Source: XYB1-FULL-44-23 sp964502885 (GTDB lineage Bacteria > Patescibacteriota > Microgenomatia > CAZETR01 > Amesbacteraceae). Taken from it: DNA of 64,000 nucleotides. The notes under the pieces are model-generated. The model had not been told where the DNA came from and did no database searches. It saw nothing but the letters and a program-made list of their open reading frames with translations. The number at the start of each line of letters is the position of its first letter. Position 1 is the stretch's first letter. Where the stretch lies: the NCBI GenBank assembly GCA_964502885.1, contig CAZCXU010000001.1, positions 62,001 to 126,000 on the forward strand, given 5' to 3'. The translations under genes and the position numbers were made by a program. Below, one piece after another: positions 17,630-27,796 of the stretch.

Positions 17630-18406
17630 ATGATCGATACACACTGTCATTTGACAGATCCGCAGTTGTTTGGCGAAAGAGATCAGGTAATAAAAAGAGG
17701 TGTGGAAGCAGGAATAAAAGGTTTCATAAATAATGGAGCCGGAACAGAGTCATCCATGCAGGGGATAAGAATCGCCGAAGAGTTTCCTGGGGTATACACG
17801 ACAGTAGGCATCCACCCTGAAGAAATTGCAGAATGGAAAAGACTTGGCGATACTGAAACCAAAAGAATTTTACTTGAATTGTGCAGTCACAAAAAAGTTG
17901 TAGCCATAGGCGAGGCTGGTTTTGATATTTATGAGACTACAACAGCCGCAGATGTTGAGGAACAAAAAAAACTATTTGAGATTAATGTGTGGCTAGCAGA
18001 ACAAACTGGGTTACCTATGGTAATCCACAATAGGAATGCTGATACTGAACTAATCAGCGCTCTAAAAGACAGAAAGCTGACAGGACAACTACATTGTTTT
18101 GTAGGCAGTGAAGAATATGCAGTAAAAATGATAAATATGGGTTTTTATGTTTCTCTCGGCGGAATTCTGACGTTTAAGAAATCAACTGCCCTTCGAGAGA
18201 CGGCTAAAAATCTTCCCATTGAACGTATTCTTATAGAGACAGATGCTCCGTATCTAGCGCCAGAGCCACTACGCGGACAAAGAAATGAGCCCAAGAATGT
18301 TAAAATCGTGATGGAGGCTTTTGCCCAACTAAAATCGATCACACTGGATGAGGTCTCCAAAGTTACCCAGGAAAACGCCAGATGCCTGTTCCCAAAATTA
18401 ATTTGA
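17630..18406 (+). CDS. tatD: TatD-family metal-dependent deoxyribonuclease
   Basis: A 258-residue amidohydrolase-fold nuclease acting in DNA repair or turnover. The N-terminal IDTHCHLTD holds the H-x-H metal ligands. VGIHPE, GEAGFDIY (the acidic ligand after GE-G), MVIHNRNAD, LHCFVGS and ETDAPYLAPEPLRGQRNEP follow, so all metal-binding motifs are present. The codon GTG at 17624 is an alternative; ATG 17630 is preferred because it begins directly at the conserved motif and lies six bases after a TAAAAT box. It overlaps the next gene by 25 bases and likely forms an operon with it. Confidence 0.93.
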   Translation: MIDTHCHLTDPQLFGERDQVIKRGVEAGIKGFINNGAGTESSMQGIRIAEEFPGVYTTVGIHPEEIAEWKRLGDTETKRILLELCSHKKVVAIGEAGFDIYETTTAADVEEQKKLFEINVWLAEQTGLPMVIHNRNADTELISALKDRKLTGQLHCFVGSEEYAVKMINMGFYVSLGGILTFKKSTALRETAKNLPIERILIETDAPYLAPEPLRGQRNEPKNVKIVMEAFAQLKSITLDEVSKVTQENARCLFPKLI

Positions 18407-19866
18407 CCAGAAAAAGATTTTTTGAAATTGTTCCGGGATTTGTAAGCTGGAACTTGATCCTGTTTCTCGTTTGGGGAGGGTACTTCTTTCCAGAATTCAC
18501 TGCATATTTTATATTGGCATTCGACGTCTTCTGGGTGTGGAAGGGGTTATCTCTTACCATTGCCGCAATCATTGCTCACTTGGGGATTAAGTCAGCCGAA
18601 AAATTAAACTGGATGGAGGAAGTAAGACTTTTTGGAGATTGGAAAAAAGTAAAACATGTAGTGATTATTCTGGTGGCTAACGAACCGGTAGAAGTCTATC
18701 GACGAGGAGTCGAGGAACTGCTAAAGCAAACAATTCCACTGAACCAAATAGCAGTAGTTATGGCGACAGAAGAACGATTTCCAAATGCGAAGATTGAATG
18801 CGAAAAAATGGCGAAAACCCTGGGGAATAAATTTGGAGCATTTTTAATCACAACACACCCTGCAAATATCGTAGGGGAGATAAAAGGCAAATCCTCTAAT
18901 GAGGCCTGGGGGGCAAAACGGGCTAAGGAGATTCTGGTTGACCAGTTGGGGTGGGATATTAACTATATGACGGTGACCTCAAACGACTCAGATCTGGTGT
19001 TGCATCCACAGTATCTGGCATGTTTAACATATAAGTTTTTAGATGATCCAAACCGTTATGAAAGATTTTGGCAACCGGCGGTAGTCTTTTATAACAATAT
19101 CTGGAGAATTCCGGCAATGACGAGAATTGTGAATGTTTTTTCAAATGTTTGGCAAATAGGTGTTTTGGTTAGAAAAGACAGATTAATAAACTTTTCAAAT
19201 TACTCCATGTCATTCTCGATGTTAGATAAAATTGGATACTGGGACACTGATGTTATTCCGGAGGATTATCGAATTTTCTTTAAAGCGTTTTTTAAACTTC
19301 AAGGAAGAGTTGAAGTCGAACCAATATTCCTACCATCCAGTGCTGATGCAGCAGAATCCACCTCAACATGGAAAACATTCGTCAATGAGTATGAGCAAAA
19401 AAAGAGGTGGGCGTGGGGGGTCTCGGATCTGCCAGTATTTATTGAAATGTACTTAATACAGCCCCGCGTGTCTTTTGTGAATAAGACTTTAAGGATTCTT
19501 CGAGTAATGCAAGATCATCTTCTGTGGCCGGTAAATTGGTTTATTGTTACGGTTGGGGTTTCTATTGTCACACTGATAAATCCTGTGTTTAAACGGACTG
19601 CGCTGGGTTTTATGCTTCCCAAGATGTCATCAGGAATTCTTACAGTGACACTATTGTTTTTAGTGATATTGCTTATTATTGAATTCCGCCACCGACCAGC
19701 CCGACCCAAGGATGTGCCGAGATGGAAAATGTGGCTGGCACCATTTGAATTCATACTAATGCCGCTATCCGGGTTTTTCTTCAACGCTCTCCCCGGACTT
19801 GACGCACACACACGATTAATGATGGGGAAGTATTTGGAATATCGAATAACGGACAAGGTGAAGTAA
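18382..19866 (+). CDS. Membrane GT2-family glycosyltransferase
   Basis: A 494-residue processive-type glycosyltransferase. Two N-terminal membrane segments (about 15-65) are followed by a cytoplasmic GT-A domain and three or four C-terminal membrane segments. Motifs: VVIILVANEP (nucleotide binding), SNDSDLVL (the D-x-D equivalent), IPEDYRIFF and QKKRWAWGVSD (the Q-x-x-RW-type acceptor motif). It resembles cellulose/hyaluronan synthase relatives but the polymer is unknown. Translation probably couples to tatD through the overlap. The nearest downstream promoter is that of the GT39-like gene. Confidence 0.8.
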   Translation: MPVPKINLTRKRFFEIVPGFVSWNLILFLVWGGYFFPEFTAYFILAFDVFWVWKGLSLTIAAIIAHLGIKSAEKLNWMEEVRLFGDWKKVKHVVIILVANEPVEVYRRGVEELLKQTIPLNQIAVVMATEERFPNAKIECEKMAKTLGNKFGAFLITTHPANIVGEIKGKSSNEAWGAKRAKEILVDQLGWDINYMTVTSNDSDLVLHPQYLACLTYKFLDDPNRYERFWQPAVVFYNNIWRIPAMTRIVNVFSNVWQIGVLVRKDRLINFSNYSMSFSMLDKIGYWDTDVIPEDYRIFFKAFFKLQGRVEVEPIFLPSSADAAESTSTWKTFVNEYEQKKRWAWGVSDLPVFIEMYLIQPRVSFVNKTLRILRVMQDHLLWPVNWFIVTVGVSIVTLINPVFKRTALGFMLPKMSSGILTVTLLFLVILLIIEFRHRPARPKDVPRWKMWLAPFEFILMPLSGFFFNALPGLDAHTRLMMGKYLEYRITDKVK

Positions 19867-19933
19867 AAGAACAATAATCGCAGGCACAGGATCGCTGTAG
19901 AATTTTTTGGGTATTGCCCGCAAATAGACAGAT

Positions 19934-19963
19934 GTGACATTTTGTTTTGGTATCGGCTATAGT
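19934..19963 (+). promoter_or_regulatory. Promoter of the GT39 gene, partial match to the 70-base repeat
   Basis: GTGACA (19934-19939), 18 bases, TATAGT (19958-19963). The spacer TTTTGTTTTGGTATCGGC is close to the conserved spacer of the 70-base repeats, while the left half of the repeat is not recognisable here. ATG 19974 follows after ten bases. Confidence 0.55.
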
Positions 19964-19973
19964 TATTTTTAAT

Positions 19974-21437
19974 ATGCTGTTGAATTTTAAACAGTGGGTA
20001 CTAAGACATGAGACGATAATTGTCCTTGTGTGTGCAGTAATTCTGGTTAGGGTTCCAACTCTATTTGAACCGTACTGGTATGGTGATGAGGGAATTTACC
20101 TTACTATAGGTCAATCCCTAAGGGAGGGTGTAAAGCTGTATTCGGAAATCCACGATAATAAACCTCCGCTGTTATATTGGATGGCTGCTTTAGCCTCAGG
20201 TAGAGAATTCGATTTCAAATTCGTCACCGCAGCATGGAACATTGCCAATGTAATAGTTTTTTATCTATTAGCATTAAAGTTATTCAAGAAAACAACCATA
20301 GCCAGCCTAACCAGTTTGGTGTTTGCTTTCTTTACTAACTACCCAAAATTGGAAGGAAACATTGCGAATGCTGAACTGTACTTTCTACTACCACTTACTT
20401 TGGCAACATATTTGCTTGTTGAGATTAAGAGTAGTAAACATGTGTTTGCTGCCGGAATAGCAATAGGAGTTGCTGGACTTTTTAAAATGCCAGCTTTGGT
20501 GGAAATTTGTATTTGGCCGCTTACATGGCTGGCCATAAGAGATAGTAGATGGTTTAAACACAGCCTTATTTTGACTGGCGGGACCGCACTTGCCCTGTTA
20601 CTGAGTTGGACATATTTTGTGACACAAGGAACAGCGGTGGAATACATAAGAGCAGCCTGGTTGCAAAACCTGTTTTATGTATCTTCATGGAAGACCACCC
20701 AACAAGGATTTGGGCTTGCGACCCTGTCCGGAAGGGCGGTATTGGCGGGAATACTTATCTTACCAATACTGATTTGGGGGAGGAAATTAGGACGACTTGG
20801 GTCCTGGTTCTGGATAGGCTCAATATGCAACATGTTTGCGGTCAACTTGTCAGCAAGACCGTACCCACATTATTTATTACAAGCTACGTTGATATGGGCG
20901 CTGGTGATAATCTGGGGGTTTCAACACAAGGGGAAAGCGCTAGGAGTGTTGATTATTTTATTTTTGTTGTGGACCGGATTAATTAAGTTTTTTGGATTTT
21001 ACAATTATCCGGTGGTAGGATATTACAGAAATTTCTGGTATTGGGCGACAAAAAGAATAGATACCGACAGTTATTACAAATGGTTTGGGGCCAGAGTGGT
21101 TGAGAATTATGAGGTGGCAAAGAAAGTGCAAGCGATCACTAAAACTGAAGAAAAAATTTTTGTCTGGGGTGATGAGCCGATGATTTATGCTATCTCCCGA
21201 CGCTCACCTATAGGGAAATATACCGCAAAATACCACATCAAGGATTTTGCAGCGGAAGCAATCACATTGAGATTGCTAGAAGACACTTCTTCGAGGGTGA
21301 TAATCTCCTATGGAAGCGAGGATGAATTACCAGGACTACGCGAGCTTTTGCAAACAAGGTATAAAGAGATTGAACACATAGGCCATGCAAGAATATTTCA
21401 GGCTAAAGCCCAAGTTGATGCAGAGTTTGGACACTAA
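19974..21437 (+). CDS. GT39-like membrane glycosyltransferase
   Basis: A 487-residue polytopic protein of the ArnT/PMT type. The first loop carries FEPYWYGDEGIYLTIGQSL with the catalytic-type Asp-Glu, followed by IHDNKPPLLYWM, a family signature. About ten membrane segments and a soluble C-terminal tail of about 120 residues follow. These enzymes use polyprenyl-phosphate sugars outside the membrane. The open frame begins at a TTG at 19947 inside the promoter; ATG 19974 is the sensible start. Followed within 30 bases by a small membrane-protein gene with its own promoter. Confidence 0.8.
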   Translation: MLLNFKQWVLRHETIIVLVCAVILVRVPTLFEPYWYGDEGIYLTIGQSLREGVKLYSEIHDNKPPLLYWMAALASGREFDFKFVTAAWNIANVIVFYLLALKLFKKTTIASLTSLVFAFFTNYPKLEGNIANAELYFLLPLTLATYLLVEIKSSKHVFAAGIAIGVAGLFKMPALVEICIWPLTWLAIRDSRWFKHSLILTGGTALALLLSWTYFVTQGTAVEYIRAAWLQNLFYVSSWKTTQQGFGLATLSGRAVLAGILILPILIWGRKLGRLGSWFWIGSICNMFAVNLSARPYPHYLLQATLIWALVIIWGFQHKGKALGVLIILFLLWTGLIKFFGFYNYPVVGYYRNFWYWATKRIDTDSYYKWFGARVVENYEVAKKVQAITKTEEKIFVWGDEPMIYAISRRSPIGKYTAKYHIKDFAAEAITLRLLEDTSSRVIISYGSEDELPGLRELLQTRYKEIEHIGHARIFQAKAQVDAEFGH

Positions 21438-21455
21438 ATGCAGCAAAGGTATAAT
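21427..21455 (+). promoter_or_regulatory. Promoter of small membrane protein / WecA-like / UbiA-like operon
   Basis: TTGGAC (21427-21432), 17 bases, TATAAT (21450-21455), overlapping the end of the GT39 gene. The -10 box covers the in-frame ATG at 21454, so GTG 21463, seven bases downstream, is the better start and would be leaderless. Confidence 0.55.
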
Positions 21456-21462
21456 GGGAAGT

Positions 21463-21813
21463 GTGGAAAAAATTGACTGGGAAAAAGTCGCTCTAAAGTT
21501 GGGATTGTGGATGTGGCTGGTCAGCGCAGGGGCAATCGCCGTCGGCGTGGGAGTTTGGTTGGCAATAAATAACAATCTGCCACCTCAGATACCTCTATTC
21601 TACAGCCGTCCCTGGGGAGAAGAGCAGCTATCCCCTAAATGGGGTCTTTTTATTCCGCTGGCAGCGACTGTAGCACTTACATTTTTGGTCAACTTTGTAA
21701 TTCTCCCCAGAAATAAGGATCGAATATTGGGTTCAATTGTGTGTGGCGCGCTGTCAATTTCGCAAATTTTATTACTACTAGGAACTATCCGTTCTATTGT
21801 GTTGGTTTTGTAA
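21463..21813 (+). CDS. Small three-helix membrane protein, unknown function
   Basis: A 116-residue protein with three hydrophobic segments (about 15-36, 62-83 and 88-113). The loop LPPQIPLFYSRPWGEEQLS resembles the P-x-H/Y-x-x-x-G loop of DUF1648-type membrane proteins, but the match is weak. No function can be given. It begins an operon with the WecA-like and UbiA-like genes (gap of 5 bases to the next start), which suggests a part in lipid-linked sugar metabolism. Confidence 0.6.
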   Translation: MEKIDWEKVALKLGLWMWLVSAGAIAVGVGVWLAINNNLPPQIPLFYSRPWGEEQLSPKWGLFIPLAATVALTFLVNFVILPRNKDRILGSIVCGALSISQILLLLGTIRSIVLVL

Positions 21814-21818
21814 AATTC

Positions 21819-22916
21819 ATGAGTCAAACACTTTTCATGCTTGCCCCAGCCATTGTTGCTGCAGCTGTCTCGTACATAACAACGTGGTGGGTGATAAAAA
21901 ATGGCAAAAGTTGGAAGATACTTGACGATCCCGCAAAACATAAGCATGCAAAAGTGGTGCACACAATTGCTGTTCCCCGAGGAGGTGGTGTTCCGATCTT
22001 CCTAGCACTCGCTATTGGTGGAATAATATTTCTTCCCTGGGAGACAAAGACCTTGGCAATACTTTTAGGTGCTTTTGTGCTCATGATCGTGGGTTTTCTG
22101 GATGACAGATACGAAGAAAGAGTTTCGCCTTATGCAAGGTTGGGAGTGAACGTGTTGGCAGCTCTTTTGGTCATAGGCTCCGGGGTAGGGATAGCATATA
22201 TAACCAATCCGATGGGAGGAATTATATATCTCGATCAACCACAAATATGTTTTTGGTTGATGGGAGAGTTTCGTTGTTTGTGGATATTATCAGATTTATT
22301 TGCCATGGTGTGGCTGGTGTGGATGCAAAACATTGTGGGGTGGAGCAGTGGAGTTGACGGGCAGTTGCCTGGTTTTGTGGTGGTAGCCGCAATTACTGTT
22401 TTGGCAGTGGGGATGAAGTTTTCCGGGGATCCGCTGCAATTTACAACCATATCATTAGCTGCCCTGACCGCGGGAGCCTACGCCGGCTTTATGAAATGGA
22501 ACTGGTACCCGCAAAAAATTATTCCGGGGTATGGCGGAAAAAGTCTGGCGGGTTTCCTTCTGGGAGTACTGGCTATATTGTCTGGAGCAAAAGTGGGAAC
22601 GATGCTTTTAGTGTTGGGTGTGCCAATAGTGGATGCGGTGTGGGTAATTATCAAACGTATAAAGGAAGGAAGGATACCAGTTTGGGGAGGCAGAGAACAC
22701 CTGCATCATTATCTGCTGGATAAGGGTTGGGGGAAAGCAAAAATTGCAACTTTTTACATGCTGACCTCGATGGTTTTTGGATTCATGGCACTGCAATTGC
22801 ACGCAGCGGTGAAGTACTTTACAATGGCCACAGTTATATTAATTGTTTCCGGTATTGTATTATGGTTTCAATACTGGTCGACCTCATCAAAACGGCCCGA
22901 CCAAGACAGTGGATAA
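21819..22916 (+). CDS. WecA/MraY-like polyprenyl-phosphate glycosyl-1-phosphate transferase
   Basis: A 365-residue integral membrane enzyme of the glycosyltransferase 4 (PNPT) family. It moves a sugar-1-phosphate from a UDP donor to undecaprenyl- or decaprenyl-phosphate, starting glycan assembly. Signs: DDPAKHKHAKVVHTIAVPRGGGVPIF near the N-terminus, GFLDDRYEERVSP (the D-D pair), NIVGWSSGVDGQLPG and the C-terminal loop IPVWGGREHLHHYLLD with the histidine motif that separates WecA-type from MraY. ATG 21819 follows the previous stop by 5 bases. Its end overlaps the UbiA-like gene by 55 bases. The sugar transferred is unknown. Confidence 0.85.
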   Translation: MSQTLFMLAPAIVAAAVSYITTWWVIKNGKSWKILDDPAKHKHAKVVHTIAVPRGGGVPIFLALAIGGIIFLPWETKTLAILLGAFVLMIVGFLDDRYEERVSPYARLGVNVLAALLVIGSGVGIAYITNPMGGIIYLDQPQICFWLMGEFRCLWILSDLFAMVWLVWMQNIVGWSSGVDGQLPGFVVVAAITVLAVGMKFSGDPLQFTTISLAALTAGAYAGFMKWNWYPQKIIPGYGGKSLAGFLLGVLAILSGAKVGTMLLVLGVPIVDAVWVIIKRIKEGRIPVWGGREHLHHYLLDKGWGKAKIATFYMLTSMVFGFMALQLHAAVKYFTMATVILIVSGIVLWFQYWSTSSKRPDQDSG

Positions 22917-23812
22917 AGAACCTGACTTTGTATGGTGCGCTGATCTTTACCGGATATATTTTTTCGTATGAAGTCTGGGTGAAGGACTTCTGGATAGTAA
23001 CTTCGGCGATTGCGGCGTTCACTTTGGTGGCAATATCGATTTACTTTCTCAACGATGTTGTAGATATGGAGGCCGACAGGGCGCATCCTTTCAAGCGCAA
23101 GAGACCAATTGCAGCCGGACGAGTTCCTGTGTGGCTGGCGTTGGGATGTTTTTTGGGTGCAGCAGTGGTAGGTTTGACATGGTCTTACAATTTGTCACCT
23201 TTATTCTTTGTGGCGACAATTGGCTACTGGGTGCTTCAAGTGCTGTATTCAATGCTGCTGAAGAATTATGAAGTTGTGGACGTTTTTGTAATTGCTCTGG
23301 GTTTTTTTATTCGGGTGTTTGCCGGAGCTTTAGTAATCAATGCACATTTATCCATATGGTTCTTGCTGTGTGTGATCTCGACTTCTTTGTTCATCGCTGT
23401 AGGAAAACGCAGGGCAGAACTAGCAATTCTTACCGAGCAGTCTAAAGCTATACTTCACAGAAGGGTGATGGGGAAATATAGCGCAAATATCCTAGACTCT
23501 TATCTATCGATGTTTGCAACAGCTTCCTTTTTGTCATGGGCTTTGTATACATTCAACTTCTATGACCAGGGTGGTGTGCCAACCGCCCAAGCCACGCTTC
23601 CCGTTGCCTCCAGAACTCTAACGATTAGTAAATGGCTAATGGCCACTATTCCGGTCGCAATTTTTGGAATTATGCGTCATTTGAGAATTATTTATGACGG
23701 AGCAAGAGCAGAATCACCTGAGCGGGTTATATTATCCGACAAACCTCTTTTAGGATCTGTGCTGTTGTGGATTGGGATTGTGGTGTGGGTATTGTATTGG
23801 CCGTGGCTGTAG
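22862..23812 (+). CDS. UbiA-family prenyltransferase, decaprenyl-P phosphoribosyltransferase-like
   Basis: A 316-residue membrane protein with about nine helices. NDVVDMEADRAHPFKRKRPIAAG is the N-D-x-x-D-x-x-x-D-R-x-H-P-x-K-x-R-P-I pattern of decaprenyl-phosphate 5-phosphoribosyltransferases (Rv3806c-like), which load ribose-5-phosphate from PRPP onto a polyprenyl phosphate en route to arabinan donors. The N-terminal TARPRQWIKNLTLYG is also typical. The frame opens at 22727, but ATG 22862 gives the family N-terminus and overlaps the WecA-like gene. The DprE1/E2 epimerases are not in the window. Other UbiA substrates remain possible. Confidence 0.75.
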   Translation: MVSILVDLIKTARPRQWIKNLTLYGALIFTGYIFSYEVWVKDFWIVTSAIAAFTLVAISIYFLNDVVDMEADRAHPFKRKRPIAAGRVPVWLALGCFLGAAVVGLTWSYNLSPLFFVATIGYWVLQVLYSMLLKNYEVVDVFVIALGFFIRVFAGALVINAHLSIWFLLCVISTSLFIAVGKRRAELAILTEQSKAILHRRVMGKYSANILDSYLSMFATASFLSWALYTFNFYDQGGVPTAQATLPVASRTLTISKWLMATIPVAIFGIMRHLRIIYDGARAESPERVILSDKPLLGSVLLWIGIVVWVLYWPWL

Positions 23813-23813
23813 G

Positions 23814-24665
23814 TTAGTTGTTTATTTTTGCGTATTCTGACGATATCCACCCAGAAGAAGTCGAGCTTGATGCTGGTAATTTTATTTCGTACCAGTCTTC
23901 TTTTGTCGAAAGCAAGTTGAGTTTATCTCCGGGAGAAACCCGACCAACTTCCGCATAGTTCCTTCCTGGTTGCTCACGAACACGCAAGAATCCTGTTGGA
24001 GTGGACAAGATGGTGACAGATTTAGCTTCTGTTAAAGACGGAGAGGCACTAGCTGAGGCGGAAGATGGGGGGGTTGGCACGGCAGAAATTGAGCTTACGG
24101 CCAGTTTTGCCGAAATTTGAAGCAAATATCCCACCTGAGGTCTAATTTTGATTGTTTTCGGTTCGTAACCTGCAGCAGTAAGACTTATCTCGTGATCGGT
24201 AGGCGTAATAGGATTTAGGCTAAGTGGAGTAAACCCCTGAGGCTGACCATCAATGGAAATGGAGACGGAGTCCGGGTCAGTAGTTATGACGCTAAGACCG
24301 GAGGATTTTCCGGGCTGAGAAACTAACGACACGATTTCATTTGCCACATAATCTTCAGAGGCGGCAAATGTGCGCCTGATAACGCTATATGCCCCCTGCA
24401 CCAAACGGAGTTTGGTCTCAAAAGGAGGCAAAGTACTGTTTTGGGGCACTAACTTAATTGACACCTCTCCCGGGGGAAATTTCTGATCAAAAGGCGTGTG
24501 CCCGACTTCTTTTGAGTTGACAAAAACTACTGCAGTTGGCTCTGAAGATATCAATAAACCTGCCGCAGCTGATGAAGGGAACAGAATACTTCGCACGAGA
24601 AAAGCCGATATCACCCCCAAAAGCCCAAATACTCCCATAAAAGCGAATCCTTTTCGAGAAACCAT
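23814..24665 (-). CDS. Membrane-anchored PEGA and SH3b domain protein
   Basis: A 283-residue exported protein. The N-terminal membrane anchor (about 8-30) is followed by two PEGA-type repeats: SSEPTAVVFVNSKEVGHTPF and TTDPDSVSISIDGQPQGFTPL. A Ser/Pro/Ala-rich linker (about 195-215) and a C-terminal bacterial SH3 domain (LRVREQPGRNYAEVGRV, then GWISSEYA) complete it. PEGA and SH3b domains usually bind cell-wall or surface components; no enzyme motif is seen. It is convergent with the UbiA-like gene. A TATATT box lies nine bases before the ATG. Confidence 0.8.
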   Translation of the reverse strand: MVSRKGFAFMGVFGLLGVISAFLVRSILFPSSAAAGLLISSEPTAVVFVNSKEVGHTPFDQKFPPGEVSIKLVPQNSTLPPFETKLRLVQGAYSVIRRTFAASEDYVANEIVSLVSQPGKSSGLSVITTDPDSVSISIDGQPQGFTPLSLNPITPTDHEISLTAAGYEPKTIKIRPQVGYLLQISAKLAVSSISAVPTPPSSASASASPSLTEAKSVTILSTPTGFLRVREQPGRNYAEVGRVSPGDKLNLLSTKEDWYEIKLPASSSTSSGWISSEYAKINN

Positions 24666-24766
24666 ATCGGCCTAAATATAACACAAGCAATGCCTTTTAA
24701 GAACATAATGTATAAACAGTGTAAGTTGCATCGACCCGGCTGGAACTATAAAATGAGCCGAAAGTT

Positions 24767-24839
24767 GGCCTGGTGGCGAAGTGGAAACGCTGCGGTCTGC
24801 AAAACCGCCACTGCGGGGGTTCGATTCCCCCCCAGGCCT
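24767..24839 (+). tRNA. tRNA-Cys (GCA)
   Basis: A full cloverleaf can be folded: 7-bp acceptor GGCCTGG/CCAGGCC, D arm beginning TGGCGAAGTGG, anticodon stem GCGGT/ACCGC with loop CTGCAAA (anticodon GCA), T arm GGGGGTTCGATTCCCCC, and discriminator T, which is the identity base for Cys. CCA is not encoded. A TATAAA box at 24747-24752 with a weak -35 probably drives it. The shared 3'-side hairpin CCCCTA/TAGGGG (24858-24896) may end the transcript. Confidence 0.97.
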
Positions 24840-24857
24840 CAACCATTATCACAATAT

Positions 24858-24929
24858 CCCCTACTTTTAATACCGAATATAAACCGAAAATAGGGGACTG
24901 CACATTACTTCGTGTTATATTCGGTTTAT
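24858..24929. promoter_or_regulatory. Nested inverted repeats between tRNA-Cys and the M23 gene
   Basis: CCCCTA (24858-24863) pairs with TAGGGG (24891-24896). A second pair, CCGAATATAA (24873-24882) and TTATATTCGG (24915-24924), overlaps it; the two are mutually exclusive in part. The first may terminate or trim the tRNA transcript. Nothing else but the M23 promoter is seen in this spacer. Confidence 0.35.
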
Positions 24930-24930
24930 C

Positions 24931-24997
24931 TTGACTTTACCGATTACGTTTTGGTAGAATACGCTCTGAAGACTCCTCCCATGTTGGAGGTTTTTTT
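24931..24997 (+). promoter_or_regulatory. Promoter and SD-masking hairpin of the M23 gene
   Basis: TTGACT (24931-24936), 18 bases, TAGAAT (24955-24960). Shortly after the predicted start site, CCTCC (24975-24979) pairs with GGAGG (24986-24990), followed by seven T's. GGAGG is also the only Shine-Dalgarno match before ATG 25004 (13 bases away). The element could be an attenuator or could hide the ribosome site. Confidence 0.45.
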
Positions 24998-25003
24998 ATC
25001 TCT

Positions 25004-25687
25004 ATGAACAAAAACTGGAAAAGGTTTGTTCTGGAACGGGCCGAGATGACGATTCAAAAAGCGGCATCTCCCCTACCCGCCAAGGAGATGGCTTGGCAGG
25101 CGATTAAATTTGTCGTGTCCTGCGGGACCAGTAATCCTCTGAGTTTTGCTTTGAGACCCCTGGTAATGCATTCCAGCTTGAGAAGAATGGTTGGAGTTAA
25201 TTTAACTATTCTAGCAGTGTGGGTATCTGTTTTTGCACCTATACCAAGCCTCGCACAAGATACGGGTGGCAACATTAGCATAGTGGTAGCACCTGAAGGA
25301 ACAATCAGTTTATCTACCGAGGAAAGGATTAAGTTTCCACTTCCAGAGAGGGACATGAGCCAGGGGTTTTGGCTGCTTCATGCCGGCTTAGATTTCAGAG
25401 CACCCATTGGAACACCAATTAATCCAATTATGGGGGGGGTCGTGAAAGAAACAGAGATGGGTAGATTTGGCTATGGTAATAAAATCGTTATAAGCCATGA
25501 CGGTGGATATGAATCCTTGTATGCTCATTTGTCGAAAATCAATGTCACAGCCGGTGAACACGTTACCACAGATACCGTGATAGGAGAAACAGGTAACACA
25601 GGTAGATCAACTGGACCTCATTTGCATTTAGAGATTACGGAAAACGGTAGACCAATCAATCCTCTACTGATTCTTGGTAACAAATAA
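25004..25687 (+). CDS. M23 (LytM/lysostaphin-type) metallopeptidase, exported
   Basis: A 227-residue exported protein. After a basic N-terminal region a hydrophobic segment ends in SLAQD (about residues 64-86), a likely signal peptide or anchor. The C-terminal peptidase domain has HAGLDFRAP (H-x-x-x-D metal ligands), GNKIVISHDGGYESLYAHL and GPHLHLEI (H-x-H), so the Zn site and catalytic His are complete. It cuts peptidoglycan cross-links. The N-terminal about 60 residues before the hydrophobic segment are unusually long. Convergent with groEL. Confidence 0.88.
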   Translation: MNKNWKRFVLERAEMTIQKAASPLPAKEMAWQAIKFVVSCGTSNPLSFALRPLVMHSSLRRMVGVNLTILAVWVSVFAPIPSLAQDTGGNISIVVAPEGTISLSTEERIKFPLPERDMSQGFWLLHAGLDFRAPIGTPINPIMGGVVKETEMGRFGYGNKIVISHDGGYESLYAHLSKINVTAGEHVTTDTVIGETGNTGRSTGPHLHLEITENGRPINPLLILGNK

Positions 25688-25730
25688 CTTATCAGTGACT
25701 CGGAAGTTTATTACAAGAGTTTTGCTCTAC

Positions 25731-27368
<1,638 letters not shown>

Positions 27369-27373
27369 TTATT

Positions 27374-27688
27374 TTATGATATAACGGCCAAAATGTCTTC
27401 AAATTTAACAAAAATGTATTCTTTGCCTGAAATTTTTACCTCGTTCCCGCCCCATTTTTTATAAAAAACCAAATCACCCTTCTTTGCCGGACTAGGCTTT
27501 TTGACCCCGTCTGAGGTGATCTCATCTGAACCTACAGCTAAAACCTGACCTTGCTGAGGCTTTTCTCCAGATGCAGAATCAGGAAGATAAATACCGGAAG
27601 ACGTCTGCTTTGATTGTTCTTCCGGAGCTATGAGAATGTACCCTGATGTGGGTTTCAAAGAAGATATATCAAGCGTTGGGTTAGACAT
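27374..27688 (-). CDS. groES: Co-chaperonin GroES
   Basis: A 104-residue lid of the GroEL chamber. Motifs: LKPTSGYILIAPEEQSKQTSSGIYLPDSA (mobile loop region), GQVLAVGSD, KKGDLVFYKKWGGNEV and GKEYIFVKFEDILAVI at the end. The frame opens upstream at 27739, but MSNPTLDISSLKP at ATG 27688 matches the family. The preceding promoter has a perfect TTGACA. Confidence 0.95.
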   Translation of the reverse strand: MSNPTLDISSLKPTSGYILIAPEEQSKQTSSGIYLPDSASGEKPQQGQVLAVGSDEITSDGVKKPSPAKKGDLVFYKKWGGNEVKISGKEYIFVKFEDILAVIS

Positions 27689-27719
27689 ATTTAGCAAATA
27701 ACGTTTATGACTGCCAATA

Positions 27720-27749
27720 TATATACCAAAGGGAGCCAAATTTTGTCAA
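27720..27749 (-). promoter_or_regulatory. groES-groEL promoter
   Basis: On the reverse strand TTGACA (27749-27744), 18 bases, TATATA (27725-27720), giving a leader of about 25 bases. No CIRCE or HrcA site (TTAGCACTC-N9-GAGTGCTAA) is visible, so heat-shock control, if any, works differently. Confidence 0.6.
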
Positions 27750-27796
27750 GAGTTAACTTCTTAATAAAAGCTAACAAATAGGCAAATGCTTATTGT

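Noticed and set aside
17532..17642. N-terminal extension of the M29 aminopeptidase
   Set aside because: The added 37 residues have no family match and would overlap the tatD start; the family N-terminus begins at about 17531.
27689..27760. CIRCE heat-shock operator upstream of groES
   Set aside because: No TTAGCACTC-N9-GAGTGCTAA pattern; only scattered TTAGC and GAGTTAA fragments exist.
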